Shown here: positions 50,403 through 63,613 of the stretch, in pieces | Layout of the letters: every line of letters begins with the position of its first letter | How positions within the stretch are numbered: position 1 is the first letter of the stretch | Assembly: GCA_029531795.1 (NCBI GenBank) | Contig: JAPEIS010000011.1 | Span: 2,377,030-2,441,029, forward strand | DNA: 64,000 bases | DNA from: Sclerotinia nivalis | Taxonomy: Eukaryota > Ascomycota > Leotiomycetes > Helotiales > Sclerotiniaceae | Direction: 5' to 3' | Notes under the pieces: model-generated | What the model was told of the DNA's origin: nothing | Databases searched by the model: none | What the model saw: the letters and a program-made list of their open reading frames with translations, nothing else | Program-made: the position numbers and the translations under genes

Positions 50403-51636
50403 AATAATGATATTCTGATTTTCTTCGATAGAATAGAATAATACTAAAACGATAACAAACTAATTGAATATAAGTATATAATATACAAAAATAGAATACA
50501 AATAATATCGAATTGTAAAATTATCAATTCATTATTATATATTTTCGATATTGAAATAATAAATACTTTGAAAAAGATTCAATATATAAAGATTCTATTA
50601 TAAATAATCGAAATGAAGATTTGATTTTGTATTAATAATACCTTAATTATTTAATATCTGAAAAGAGATATTTCGGATTTGTTTTAATAAATATTCCTTG
50701 AATATTATAAACTCATTGACAAATTTGATATCAAAATCAAATAAACTCTAAATTATATTGAGATCGAAGAAAATGAAGCAATCAATAGATTAACAAATTA
50801 AAAAGCTAAGAATAAAAGAATCGATTTGGATTAGATTACTTTTTTCATTATTAATAATATCAAATCAATAATAAAGACTTTATAATAAAGAAAGAAGAGT
50901 CCTTAATAAAAACAAAACTCTATAATCTTAATTAATATCTATTATAGATAAAATCTGATATACTTCATCAAAGAACTTTTTGAATTAATTCTTTCAAAAA
51001 TAATATTATATCGATTTCTCTTTATCTAAATAGATTATAACGATTTCGTATAATATTATAAACACTTTAAATATACTAATACTGAATTAAAATACTTTTA
51101 TAAATATAATAAAATTCTAAAGTATTTAATTCATTATCAATAATCTATTTGATACTTTTACAAATAACCGTTATAATCATTATAATCTTTTAAAACAATA
51201 TAGGAAAACTTTCAATATCTAATCTGTCTTATATCTCAATCATATATTTTTCAAGAATTCCTTAGAGAAACTCAAAAAAAGAAACTGTTAAACCAATTCC
51301 TTTTATAATTTTAAAATAATCTTAAAAAACCAATACTAATTATATTTATATAATTATATAATAATAATCTAGATAAAAATATTAATAATAAATCGAACTC
51401 TAATATAAATATATTTATCTGAAATAGAAATTCCTTTTTATTATATCGATAAATATATATTATAGATCAATCTAAACGGAATAAAAAATCTAAAATCAAA
51501 AAGCATTATAAAATAATATCTATAATCTATACGATTGAATAGCTTTCTTAGATTTATAAAAATAGAATAAATAAAAACATTCTGATATCTATATATAAAT
51601 ACTTTCAGATTAATCCGTCCTTATACTCTTCAGAAG
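50403..51636. other. AT-rich sequence, nothing identified
   Basis: Low-complexity AT-rich sequence with no frame, repeat partner or GC-rich patch. GTTAAACCAATTC occurs at both about 50355 and 51290, hinting at a shared decayed repeat. Confidence 0.45.
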
Positions 51637-51785
51637 GTGCGGGACCCCAAGGGGTCCTCAGGACGTAAAATATCATCATCATTATCATTCAGATTCTTCA
51701 ATTATCCGCCCCGCTAATGGATTATTTGCGGATTATCCACCAGAGTCATTATCCGCCCCGCGGGGGTAACCGTTGCGCAGAATCT
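51637..51785. repeat. Short GC-rich patch with hairpin and repeated TCCGCCCCGC
   Basis: Contains hairpin GGACCCCAAGGGGTCC (about 51650) and ATTATCCGCCCCGC twice (about 51703 and 51748). Likely a remnant of another element. Unassigned. Confidence 0.4.
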
Positions 51786-52029
51786 AATTCTAACTCTGAT
51801 TCTGATCAAATTAAATAGAACAATTAATACTAACTAATCATTATTATCTTTATAAATATTACAGATTCTTATTATAAATATTTGAAGATCTTACGGAGAA
51901 TTATAAGTTATTTATTTATAATAATTTTATTTTTTCTATATAATTCTATATTATATATATCAATAATAGATCGTATAGTCTATATAGTATTAACTATAAT
52001 TAGATCAAATCGATTATGAATTTACTACT

Positions 52030-52439
52030 ACTACTACTACTATTCTTATATTATCAAACTTCTATTTGATCTTTAATAGAAACTATTGTGAGAAAGTTGG
52101 ATTGCTAGGGCCACATACGTAGCTAGTTCATAGGCATTAGGTTACATGATCCTTCGTAGTTAAATATAAGGAGAAGGCTTTGCCTTCCCTTCTAGAATAA
52201 TCAATCGTTTTCACTAGTCTTTTTGCATACCCACTGTATACAACCCCCAACCCATTGTCATTCACATTAGTTCTACTATTCGAAGTTTATACAATGTAGT
52301 CTGATCAGTTCGTATCCTATTCCCCCTCGCAGCGTGCTATCGGGACGCACGTATCTCGACCTACATCTATCACACTATTATAGTCTTCTATTAGTCCTTC
52401 GATCACTTCTATATAATTGGAGATTATAGCGGCGTAACA
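52030..52439 (+). repeat. Family A LTR remnant, split by solo LTR E2
   Basis: 52058-52086 and 52379-52439 together match the family A LTR in inverse orientation (CTTCTATTTGATCTTTAATAG ... ATAGCGGCGTAACA), with the E2 insertion and its CTAT duplication between. The upstream limit is blurred by decay. It ends 22 bp from the dihydroorotate dehydrogenase stop codon. Confidence 0.75.
52087..52374. repeat. Solo LTR E2 (288 bp)
   Basis: Same length as E1 and about 98% identical. Perfect 4-bp TSD CTAT (52083-52086, 52375-52378). Undecayed despite lying in a decayed LTR, so it is a late insertion. Confidence 0.87.
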
Positions 52440-52461
52440 ATTATTATTTTACTAGCTCTAT

Positions 52462-54056
52462 TTACTTTTTTGAAACTTCGTTACTAATCTCAGTTTTTAT
52501 ACGAGTTATTGTTCCCACACCTCCATATACTCTTTTGGGAAAGTTAGTATGCATTTATAGAAACACTATACTCCGGATTCAATTGTATAAAGGGGTCACG
52601 GAGTCGAAATAATAGAGAATACTTACAATGCCGTGTAAACCTGGGCCACATTTGCGCCTGCATTCAAGATCTCCAGAGCTTGCTTTCCATTCGTGATGCC
52701 ACCAGTAGCAAAAATCACTTTCTGATCATTACCCTTCGATTCGTTATTTCCTGCAAGAGATTTTGCCTTTTCAGCGATAGTGGAGATAAGACCGCTGTCA
52801 TGTGATTGAGCAATGGTATCTTGTTGTGGTGGTCCTCGGTCAAGTAAAGCTCGATATCTCTTTACCAAAGATAATGTTCTCTCGAACATTGGTGGTCCAG
52901 AAAATCCTCCTTGTTCTTCGAGAATCCTGCGTTCTCTGGCAGAAATTTTGATATCGTCGGGGATGAGCTTGTCCCTTCGGTTTGTAGTATTACCCACAAT
53001 CACACCATCCACACCACTTCGCCATATAGCTTCAACGATGCCCTCAAGCTGTTCATCTTGATCCTCATCAGGTGATACTTTTACCATGACCCTAGGCTTT
53101 GTTTTCCGATCTACAGATTTGGCAGCTCCAACCACTCCTTCTAAGATTTGGGATAATGGCTCAACCTTTTGTAATGTCCTCAAACCGGGTGTATTCGGGC
53201 TGCTAACATTGACTACCAAGATATCGGCATATGGAGCCAATCTCTCCACACAGTAAACATAGTCTCTTTTAACAGCCTCGATATCATCACCATTCGTATC
53301 CTTATTCTTGGCAACCTGAACCGCCAATAACTTCCCATCCAATAAACTTCCTGGGGGAACACTAGCTTCTCCATTTAGAACCATCTTCTCGGCATCTTCA
53401 CCCACACCTAATCCATTGTGATATGCATATAACCGAACCCGTTCCCTCAATCGCATAGCCATATCATCTGCACCTTTCGAATTAAGACCATATCGATTAA
53501 TCAACGCATTTTGGCTGGGTATACGGAAAACTCTTGGTTTTGGATTTCCATCTTGGGCAAGTGGTGTACATCCGCCAACCTCAACAATCGCAGGACCCAT
53601 AGCGAACAAAGCATCTGGAACCTCTGCCAATTTGTCAAGTCCCGCAGACGTACCAATTGGGTTTTGTAATTTATGCTCCCATACTTCCACGCTCAAATCC
53701 GCCTTACCCGTATTACCATTTCTGAAACTGCGATCGCGAGGGTGAAGACCAAACGAGTAGAGAGTTTTGAGAGCTTTGGTGCCCATATGGTGAGCTTCTT
53801 CGGCATCGGAATATATGGCACGTAATGCAGGGACGACAAGCCATTGGTGGACGCTAGCTCGGGTATCGGTAATATATAAGTACCCAAATCCAACCGTGAG
53901 AGCTATCGAGGTTCCAAAGAGGATATTCCTCGAGCGGGTGAGGATTGTGGGTGCTTCGTTAGTGGTTGATGCGAAGCGTTTGGTAGGTATACGGGATGGA
54001 GAAGAGGAGAGAGTTGGCCGTGATTTGCGCAGAGTGCGCAACAGAGGGTTTGACAT
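52462..54056 (-). CDS. URA9: Dihydroorotate dehydrogenase, mitochondrial (class 2)
   Basis: The enzyme oxidises dihydroorotate to orotate, passing electrons to ubiquinone at the inner mitochondrial membrane, in de novo pyrimidine synthesis (known of the family). Exon 1 is 54056-52627 and exon 2 is 52531-52462. The 95-nt intron has GTAAGT donor, TACTAAC branch and AAG acceptor. The total of 1500 nt gives 499 aa. Residues 1-40 are an Arg/Ser-rich presequence and about 45-62 a membrane helix. FMN-domain motifs follow: GTSAGLDKLAEVPDAL (135-150), GNPKPRVFR (170-178), NRYGLNSKGAD, NVSSPNTPGLR (283-293, with the catalytic Ser), and FATGGI (449-454). Exon 2 supplies VYGGVGTITRIK. Start is the only ATG before the presequence. 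The gene is intact although repeats flank it on both sides. Confidence 0.96.
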
Positions 54057-57000
54057 AACGGATGTCTGGTCAAGTTAAAAGGACTTGGAATGGAAGTTGT
54101 GGAACTGATGCAAGCCAAACTGAGACTTTTAAAAATGTTGTTACGTGCGTGTACGGAGTGTCAAGGTTAGAGCACAAGTATAACGTAGTGGAATCTTATC
54201 GGTTTAATTGATTGAGGTATTATAATAGAATAGTCAATTGGAGTGTATATGTGTATGTGTTATCTAGATGTGAAAACTCTGATCTGGCTTATATACAGCT
54301 TGCTTACTCAGCATAATCCCTGACATGGAGGATGGTTCGAGAAGAGATGTGATTATAGAGTCTTATAGATTGTTAGTACTATAAAAGGTCCATAATTTAT
54401 ATCCAGATCATCTAACTAAAGCTAAGAGAGTCTATAAGAATTAGTATATGATGAATTTCATTTCATTCTAATCCTAATCGGATAAAACTACAGGGTTTGA
54501 ATAATTTTCAAGAGTCGATTCGAAAGATTGAATTACAATGTATTATAATACTAACATCTGTAATATAGTCGATCCCCTTTTCGTACCGTTCTCCGTACAC
54601 TACAATAATTAATTCGACATCGGATATAGTTTTTCCGTTCCGTAGGAGATAATTCCACCCCACGACTTTGATATCTCATTCGCAACTTACATCAAGTATT
54701 ATTCAGAGATATCTTTTTCTTTAACTTTTTCGAAAACTCTACTTTTTATAAATTTATTAAAATTCTTTTAATATAATTCGATATATTGAAATAATAGATC
54801 TTCATTTTCGATAAATATTTCATTAAATGGATTTAGAAACTTTTCTTCTTTTATTTTTTTTAAAGGAATACTATAATTTGAGATAATGATTTTTTGTTTG
54901 TTTTGGGTTTATTATCGAAATTGATTAAATTGATTAAATTGATTATATTGATTATATTAATCAAATTGCTTTTCATTTTTTTTCGAATTAATTCTTGATT
55001 GTTTTTCTAATAGTAATATTTTAGATTATAATATTGATATTGTTTAAAAAGTAAATTACAAAAGAGTTTCTATTATAATAATATCGTTATCATTATTGTT
55101 ATTAATTTCCTTATTATTATTATTAATTTCTTTCGATTCTTTTAGTTCTAGTTCAATATAAAATTATTGTACAATAGTAGATCTAAATCCTATTGATTCA
55201 TTTGGAAGTTGAATTGAGTATATTTCTTTTTCTATAACTAATAATTTATAAAGTCTAATTTATTCTTCGGATCAATTATCTTCTTTATTTTCTCTTTATA
55301 TTAATATATCGGAATTGATAGATAACATATGAATTTTTGAAATAAAAAATCCGTTTCATTGTTTTAATATTTTTTATATTTGATATTTTACTTGAATCTT
55401 TCTATCACGAGATAGTACGATCACGGAGCACGTTGAAGAGATCGGGGAGAAGATAATTATAGTGAAATAATAGAGTTAAGTATATATTGAATGAGAACTA
55501 TATTGAATGATCTGCTTTCGATCTTAAGAATCGTGGGTGGTATATATAGACTTAATGGAAGCTATCTAGCCGACAAAAAGCATCAATTAGACTAGGCTTC
55601 GATTTGTGTGATATCAAAAGAGGGTTGACGATCCTAAGGATCGATAAGATCTAGAAGGGCCTGATAACTAATATAAAATGAGGAGTATAATAATCGTAGA
55701 GTATAGGGTGATCGTAGATCATTAGTTATGTAAATCAAGTATTATGTGATTATCTATGATATATCTTTCAGATCGAAAATCGGTTTGTAACAATAAGGAA
55801 AGATTGTAAAGAGTAATGATTGATCAAATATAAAGTATAGGTTTTAATAATATATAGGTATCGATTTCGAACGATTCCGATTGAAATTGATAATGTGATT
55901 CAATTTGGTCGATTAATTGATTATATTGATCAAATTGACCAAATTGACTATTTCGCGATTACATCGATAAGATTGACTTATTGATTATATTGATCATTTC
56001 GAATATTGATTATTTGAATAGAGTTGATCGTTTTTAATTGTATTGATCAATTAATGTAAAGAAATGAGTATAAGTTGTGATATATTGATCGATTTGATTG
56101 ATATAGTCGGTTTTGATTAGTAATAACGAACTAGCTAGTGTAATATATATATGCGATCAAATTTCATCAATTTTGTATAGTATTATAATAGTGTTTTGTT
56201 TGTATGAGTATAATACAATAGATGGTTCGTGATTAATATAATCGAATTAATCAAACAATATAATAAGGTTTCGAAGAGCCCGATGAAATTCGAAAAAGGA
56301 GAATATGATTGAAAAAATCTGAAATATAAGTTATTTTATTTTTTACCTTATAGTTTAATTATTATAATGGTTATTAAAGTGATATTTTTGAAATGATCTA
56401 TATTTTAACAATTGTCATATAAGAATGAATTGAGAAGGACTTCGATTGTATACAATTTCAACGAAATCTGTTTATATATTTATACGATCGATTAGTAGAT
56501 GGGTTATATCTCGCAATCAGTATTATATAGAATATTAATCGTATTAAAATAGATAAAGAAGACTTTCGATTATATATTAATTTGATAAAATTCGTTTATA
56601 GATATATACGATCGGTTTTCTGTCCAGTTTTGAGTAGCGTTACTTTTATACCGAGGATTGAAGAGAAAAGAAATATTGAAAAGAAAAAAGAAGTAAAAAA
56701 TAATAAAAAGAGTTGGTAATGAATTGAATAGCTCTTGTTTTATTATAGGTTTTTTGTTATAGATAATCATATATTACCTAAATTATATATAAATAATCTA
56801 TGATTAATATATTATCGCTTTCCTATATCATTTATATTGTACGATTATTGTATGTTTTCTTATATTATTTGTATTCAGGCTATTCTAAATCCTTGGTTAT
56901 CTTTACGATTAATCAAGATAATCCTGATATAATATCACTAAAAATCATACTTCAATAATGTATCTCATCAATTAGATAATAAGAATCTAATCTATATATA

Positions 57001-57537
57001 CGATCCTCGATTGATAGAATCGAGGGCAAATCATTCAACAAATTCTTATTCAATTAGATATTTAATTTTATCACTTCAATAGAATCATCTTTTCCCTGAT
57101 CCCTTCAATGTGCTCTGTAATAATACTATCTTATGATAGTTATAAACCTAGAAGCTTTTAATCTGTTTAAACTTTTATTCGACAATTATTTAGCTTACAA
57201 GGGATCACCTTTTCTTCACTTCAATCCTATCTTCTTTATAAATTCAAATATTCGAATCTTCTCAATTACTTTCCTTTCAATATAATGAAAGATCAAAATG
57301 ATTCTCTTATTCTCATTATTTATACTCAATAATTAAAGTGGTATCTTTGTTTGAAGAACAAATACTTGATTCAAAAAATCTGAGAACAAATCAATTTAGA
57401 TACTAATCCACTCGTTTCTATTTCAAGTATTATTATTCCAAACTCAAATCTAACAAATGAATTAATTCGTATTTAGATTGATTGGTTAACAATCAAATTT
57501 CCTGTTTTTTCTTTTGTTATCGATCTCCAAGCGAAAT
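54057..57537. other. DHODH upstream region, then AT-rich sequence without genes
   Basis: The first 250 bp are of near-normal composition and should hold the dehydrogenase promoter. From about 54350 the sequence is AT-rich with simple repeats (AAATTGATT units at about 54915-54965, TTGATCAAA at about 55905-55950). A less AT-rich patch at 55418-55790 includes hairpin CGATCCTAAGGATCG and may be an old LTR. No partner was found. No coding frame is supported on either strand. Confidence 0.5.
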
Positions 57538-57542
57538 ATAAT

Positions 57543-57705
57543 TATCACGGTGAGGGAAAAGGTATATGTAGGGTTGATCTATAGTTGTACTACAAGGAGA
57601 GGAAGAAGGTCAAGAAGGTGATCTGATTATATAGAAGTGAGTGTATGCATGTGTGCCTAAGGTATACATGATCATGTACAGGTGAAGGGAGATGAATCTG
57701 TAATA
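57543..57705 (-). repeat. Family C copy III 3' LTR
   Basis: 163 bp, inverted relative to copies I and II. The right edge has decayed from GTAACA to GTAATA. Confidence 0.9.
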
Positions 57706-59950
57706 GTATTCTCTTCTCAAGAAATCCATTTGATTTCAAATGGGCGTTAGAAAATAAAGAAAAGTAATGAAAAAATACAGGTCCCTTTTCTCAATTAGAT
57801 TCTTGAATAAAAACGTATAGTATCTTTTACTATAATAATATATAATATACCTTTAAATGAAACGAACAGTTTTGGTACGAGTGGATCTTTGTAGAGTGGA
57901 TGTAGTAATTGTATTGTATGACTTCGATTGTAAATTCTGTGGTTCCGGTTGTAATATAGTAGTGTCGGGGTGTTTTAGGATCCAAACTGACGGCCCTGGT
58001 TTCTTTGGGTGAAGGCGATGATATTTGATAAGAATCTTCTCGTTATCCTTTAAGTTATTAGCTAGTTGTCAAATTGGTATGTAGTGTTTCTATTTGATTA
58101 AATAATAGTGGTTATCTTTATTGTGATTATTTAGAACTCCTTCAAATATCTATTTTTAAATAGATTTATCTTTATTGTTATTCTGCTTCGAAACTTTGTT
58201 TTGTATAATCAGGGATTCTGATTTATTAATTATTGTTTGAACCGAAAAATGAGGATTAGTATAAGCTGGAAGTAAAAGAGAATAATGGAAAATAGAAAAG
58301 ATTTTAATGTTTTTAGGTAATTGAATAAAACAAATACGAAGATAAATTTTGATAATTTTGTAAAAACCGATTCATTTATCATCTAGCTTTTTTGTTTTAT
58401 ATAAGGTCTTCATATTCTTAATATTGATATAGATTTTCTGATTGATTGTATAGTAAGATGAATTAGAGTGATAGTGGTTAGTATAGTCTTTATAAATAAC
58501 AATTGTTTATTGTATAAAAACACAAAGTTATTTTAAGATATGTTTTATATGATTTGTGATTCGATTTCTTTTAAAGAATTTCTGTTTTTGTGTTAGAGTT
58601 ATATCCGGCGAGCAAGGTTTACTAGATTCAATATTTAGGTATAGATTAAAATTATAATTAACAAAGAAAAGCAAACAATCAATCGTTTTAGAAACTATAT
58701 TATTGAATATAAACTTGGTTAAGGATAATTAATCTAATCAATCATTTTAATGATAGTTAATAAAAGTTTGTAGATATTGTTCCAGAATCGAATTAATATA
58801 TTCGGTTTGATTATCTATTTGAAAATGAAAAACTGAAGAGTGTTTTAAGGTAACTCTCAATCGCTCCGAAAGTTGTAATTAGAATCCTGATACGAATTAC
58901 ATTCCCCAATCGGAAATGATATTGTTCGAAAGTTTATGAAATGTATAAATACAATTGATAAAAGTATCGATTAGCTTTTTTGTTGTTAGTGTATATATAT
59001 CAATGAAATATCTCATTTTGGTTAGTCTATAGATTATTATCAAGATATATTTATAGATAGAATTATAACGAGTATAGTTTGGGAGCGATGTAATATAATC
59101 AATTAAGATATTAGATTATATACAAAAAGAGATAAGTAGTAGTTTCAAAAATCCGGGAGGTATCGATTTAGATAATTTGATGTGAGTATAAAGTTTGTAG
59201 ATTTTCATGTAGGATACGATTTCCAAATGTATATTAGATTATCAATATATATAAAAAACAAGATCGATTGTTTTAGTTCGATTAGGATGATTGGCAGGAT
59301 CAGAAGAATAAGTTCGATAGATAATTTGGAGTTTGAGTTTATCGTTTAGTGGAATTTAAAGTTTATTCCGATAGTAAATTTTATTATTTTGGATTGAATA
59401 ATTTTGTATAACGATTTGAAGAGTTTTATAATACTTCTTTGGTTATTTAATTATCGATGGATTATTAAAAGTAGAGATGAATTAATCTGTGATATCGGAT
59501 CTAGTATATGTTGTATCGATTAGAATATCAATTGGTTAATTATAGAATGGTACTATTATTTCCATCAATATCAAATTGATATATTCAATAAAATTCTTAT
59601 AAAGATCGATATCAAAATAATCTTGAGGAAGAATAATGTATTTTTGATTCTTTAAATGTTTATTGTTTGGATTAGAATGATATAATCGATTTTCGTATTT
59701 TCTATTTAGTGTATCTAATCGAATAACCTTGTTTCCCGGTTGATAGATTATATAGAAATTATATTGAAACAGAAATTCGGATTATTACATTTACTGTTGA
59801 TTGAGAGTTTTTGTAATTATAAAATACTCGAAGTTTTTGTAATCAATAAGAATCTTGAATTCCTTTTATGAACTTTGAAATTCCGAATATTATTCTTTTA
59901 TTGTTTTGATAATAACGAATAGTTCTTTATTATAGATTTTATAATTGTAT
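57543..59950 (-). mobile_element. Family C copy III, 3' part, inverted
   Basis: Begins with the inverted 163-bp 3' LTR (57543-57705; TATCACGG...CTGTAATA) and inverted polypurine tract, then chromodomain, integrase and RNase H-equivalent sequence in reverse, up to the point where copy IV enters. Candidate left target duplication is ATAAT (57538-57542). The right half and 5' LTR are absent from the window. Heavily decayed, no long frame. Confidence 0.85.
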
Positions 59951-60606
59951 TATCACGGCGAGGGAAAAGGTATATGTAGGGTTGATCTATAGTTGTACTA
60001 CGAGAAGAGGAAGAAGATCAAGGAGGTGATCTGACTATATAGAAGTAAGTGTATATATATGTATCTAAGGTATATATAATCATATACAAATGAAGAGAGA
60101 TGAATCTGTAATAGTACCCCCTCCTTAAGAAATCTATTTGATCTTAAATAAATATTAAAAATTAAAGAAAAATAAAGAAAAAATATAGGTTCTGTTCTTT
60201 AATTAGATCTCTAAACAAAAACATATGGTATTCTTCAATGATGTTATATTTCTTAATATATGATAATCCAAACACTATATTTTCAATTGCAATAATACAT
60301 AATATATCTTTAGACGAAACGAACAGTCTTGGTGTGAATGGATTTTTGTAGAATGGGCGTGGTAATTGTATTGTATAACTTCGGTTGCAAATTCTGTAGT
60401 TCTGGTTTCAATATAGTAGTGTCGGAGTGCTTTAGAATTCAAACTAACAATCTTGGCTTTTTTGAATGAAGGCGATGATATTCGATAAGAATCTTCTCGT
60501 TATTCTTTAAATTATTAATCGATTGCTAAATTGATGTATAATGTTTTTATTTGATCAAATAATGATAGCCATCCTTATTGTGATTATCTAGAACTCTTTC
60601 AAATAT
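59951..60606 (-). mobile_element. Family C copy IV fragment inserted in copy III
   Basis: Inverted LTR 59951-60113, polypurine tract complement GTACCCCCTCC, then 493 bp of chromodomain-region sequence, cut by copy V. The join to copy III falls inside RNase H-like internal sequence (GGAATACAATTATG in the uninterrupted copies), which shows insertion and not LTR recombination. Confidence 0.83.
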
Positions 60607-60769
60607 TATCACGGTGAGGGAAAAGGTATATGTAGGGTTGATCTATAGTTGTACTACAAGGAGAGGAAGAAGGTCAAGGAGGTGATCTGACTATATAGAA
60701 GTGAGTGTATATATGTATGTCTAAGGCACACATGATTATATACAGATGAAGGGAGATGAATCTGTAATA
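60607..60769 (-). repeat. Family C copy V 3' LTR
   Basis: 163 bp, inverted. Flanked on the left by AATAT from copy IV, the putative target duplication whose partner is lost. Confidence 0.9.
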
Positions 60770-62929
60770 ATATTTTCTCTTTAAGAAACTCATTTGATTT
60801 TAAATGGGTATTAAAAAATAAAGAAAAATAAAAACACAGGTCCCTTTTTTCAATTAAATCTTTGAACAAAAATGTATAGTATTCTTCAATAATGTTATAT
60901 TTTTCAATATGTGATAATCCAAATATTATATCTTCAAACGCTATATTCCTTATTGCAATAATTGAACAAGATAAATACAAAAATAAACTTTGATAATCTT
61001 ATAAAAGCCGATCCATTTATTATTTAATTTCTTTACTTTATACAAAATCTTCATATTCTTGATATTGATGTAGACTTTCTGGCCGACCATATAACGAGAT
61101 GAATCAAAGCGATAATAGTTAGTATAGTTCTTATAAATAGCAATTATTTGCTATACAAAAGCACGAAGTTGTTTTAAGATATATTCTATACAATTTGTAA
61201 TCCGATTTCCTTTAAAGAATTCCCGTTTTTGTATTAGAATTATATCTGATGGGCAAAGTTTATTAGGTTCAATATTTAGGTACAGATTAAAACTATAATT
61301 AGCAAAGAAGAATAAACAATTAGTCGTTTCAGAAATCATATTATTGAATGCAAATTCGGCTAAAGGTAATCAATTCAATCAATTGTCTTAATGATAGTTA
61401 ATAAAAACTTGTAAATACTATTCCAAAATCGAATTAATACATTTGATCTGATTATCTATTTGAGGATGAAAAACTGAAGAATGCTTTAAGGTAACTCCCA
61501 ATCGCTCTAAGAATTATAACCAGAATCCTAATACGAACTACATTCCCCGATCGGAAATAATATTGTTTGGAAGTCTATAGAGCGTATAAATATAATTGAT
61601 AAAAGTATCGATTAATTCTTCTATCGTTAATATATATATATCAATAAAATGTTTCATTTTGGTTAATTTGTAGATTATTATCAAGATATATGTATAGATA
61701 GAATTATAACAAATGTAATTTGAGAACGGTATAATATAATCGATTGAGATATCAGATTATATGTGAAAAGGGATAGATAATGATTTCAAAAATCTGGGAG
61801 GCATCGATTTAGATGATTTGGTGCGAATACAAAATTCGTAGGCCTTTATGTAGAATACGATTTCCAAATATATATTAGACTATTAGTATATACAAAAGAT
61901 AAAATCGATCATTTTAATTTGATCAGAATAGCTAACAGGATTAGAAGAATGAATCCTATAGATAATTTGAAGTTTGAGCTCATCGTCTAATGAAACCTAA
62001 AGTTTATCTCGATAGTAAATTCTATTATTTTGGATCGAATAATCCTGTATAACGATTCGAAGAGTCTTACAATGTTTCTTTGGTTATTTAGTTATCGATG
62101 GATTATTAAAAGCAAAGATGAATTGATCTGCGATATCGGATTTAGTATATATTGTATTGATTAGAGTATCAATTGGTTGATCGTAGAATAGTACTATTGT
62201 TTTCATCAATACTAAATTGATATATCTAATCAAATCTTTATAAAGATCGATGTCAAAACGATTCTAAAGAAGAATAATATATTTTCAATTCTTTAGATGT
62301 TTATCGTTTGAATTAGAACGATATAATCGATCTTTGTATTTTCTATTTAGTGTATCTAATCGAATAATCTTGTTTCCCGATCGATAGATTATACAAAAAT
62401 TATATTGAAATAGAAATTCGGATTATTGTATTTATTGTTGATTGAAAATCTTTATGGTTATAAAATACTCGAGGTTTTTATGATTAATAAGAATCTCGAA
62501 TTTCTTTTGTGAATCTTGAAACTCCGAGTGTTATTTTTTTATTGTTTTGATAATAGCGAGTAATTATTTGTTGTAGATTTCATAATTGTATTCTGTTGTT
62601 ATATATTTAGATGAAAAGTAAACAATCGAATATAAGATATTATTATCATTGTATTGCGAAAGGATTTCTTTTGAAGTTTAATTGGAAGTATTAGTTTCCA
62701 AAACAGTTTTCCGTTTGTAATCGAAGTATACCAAAACCGGTATTGTTGTGAAAATCCTTTTTAAAATATCAAAAGTCTTTGTATGATTTGTAATCCAATC
62801 CTATATAATGTTCTTTTGTAAGAGATTGTTGAGAGAATAATAAATCTTTGAAAAATCTTTTATAAAATGTTAATAGAAGTTGGTGAAATCAAGAAATCGT
62901 TGTAAATCCTTTATATACAAAAACAACTT

Positions 62930-63613
62930 CTAAGATATAATAGTTGTAATCTTTTCTTGATCTATTTCGATGCTTTCGATTGTAATGATAAGATCTAGAT
63001 ATTTTGTCTTCGTGGTTTTGAATTCGTATTTGTTAATATCAATTTGCAATTTAGTATCTATTAGCTTTTGAATTATTTGACGAATATACTTTTTATGCTT
63101 TACGGGATTATTGGAGTAGATTAAGATGTTATCGAGATATGCAGTGCAATATTTGTTCAATTTGTTGAAAAGTATATGATTAATATAATGTTGGAACAAT
63201 ATAGGTATATTACAGAAATCGAAAGGTATAATTAGAGATTCAAAAAGATTAAAACGAATGATAAATGTAGTTTTTTATTCATCCCTTTTGGCGGTTTGCA
63301 ATTTGTTGGATACTGTGGTGATATCGGGCTTGGTGTGGATTTTTGTATTGCAAAAAGCGTTTAGCATTTCGCGAATGATGGGTAATAGGTAACGATTCTT
63401 TATAGTAACATTATTGAGTCCTTAATAATCTTGATAGATATAGATTTCCTTTTCAGATTTGGTAGTTAACAATAAAGGAGAAGTGTATTGTAATTTCGAT
63501 TCCCGAATGAACTTTTTGAAGAGATTATTATCGAACCATTTGTATATTATCATCAACTCTATTGACGACAGAGGACGATTTTTGAAGTAAGATGGCTCTT
63601 TACTAAACATCAA
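62930..63613 (-). pseudogene. Family C copy V reverse transcriptase
   Basis: Two open pieces (63613-63422 and 63199-62930) separated by a decayed stretch. They include FKNRPLSSIELMIIYKWF, YIYQDY, then YLDNILIYSNN. The second catalytic Asp is replaced by Asn (G-to-A). Matches the RT of copy II throughout. Confidence 0.8.

Noticed and set aside
37458..52374. E1 and E2 as the two LTRs of one 15-kb element
   Set aside because: Each is flanked by its own different 4-bp duplication (ATAC and CTAT), so they are separate insertions.
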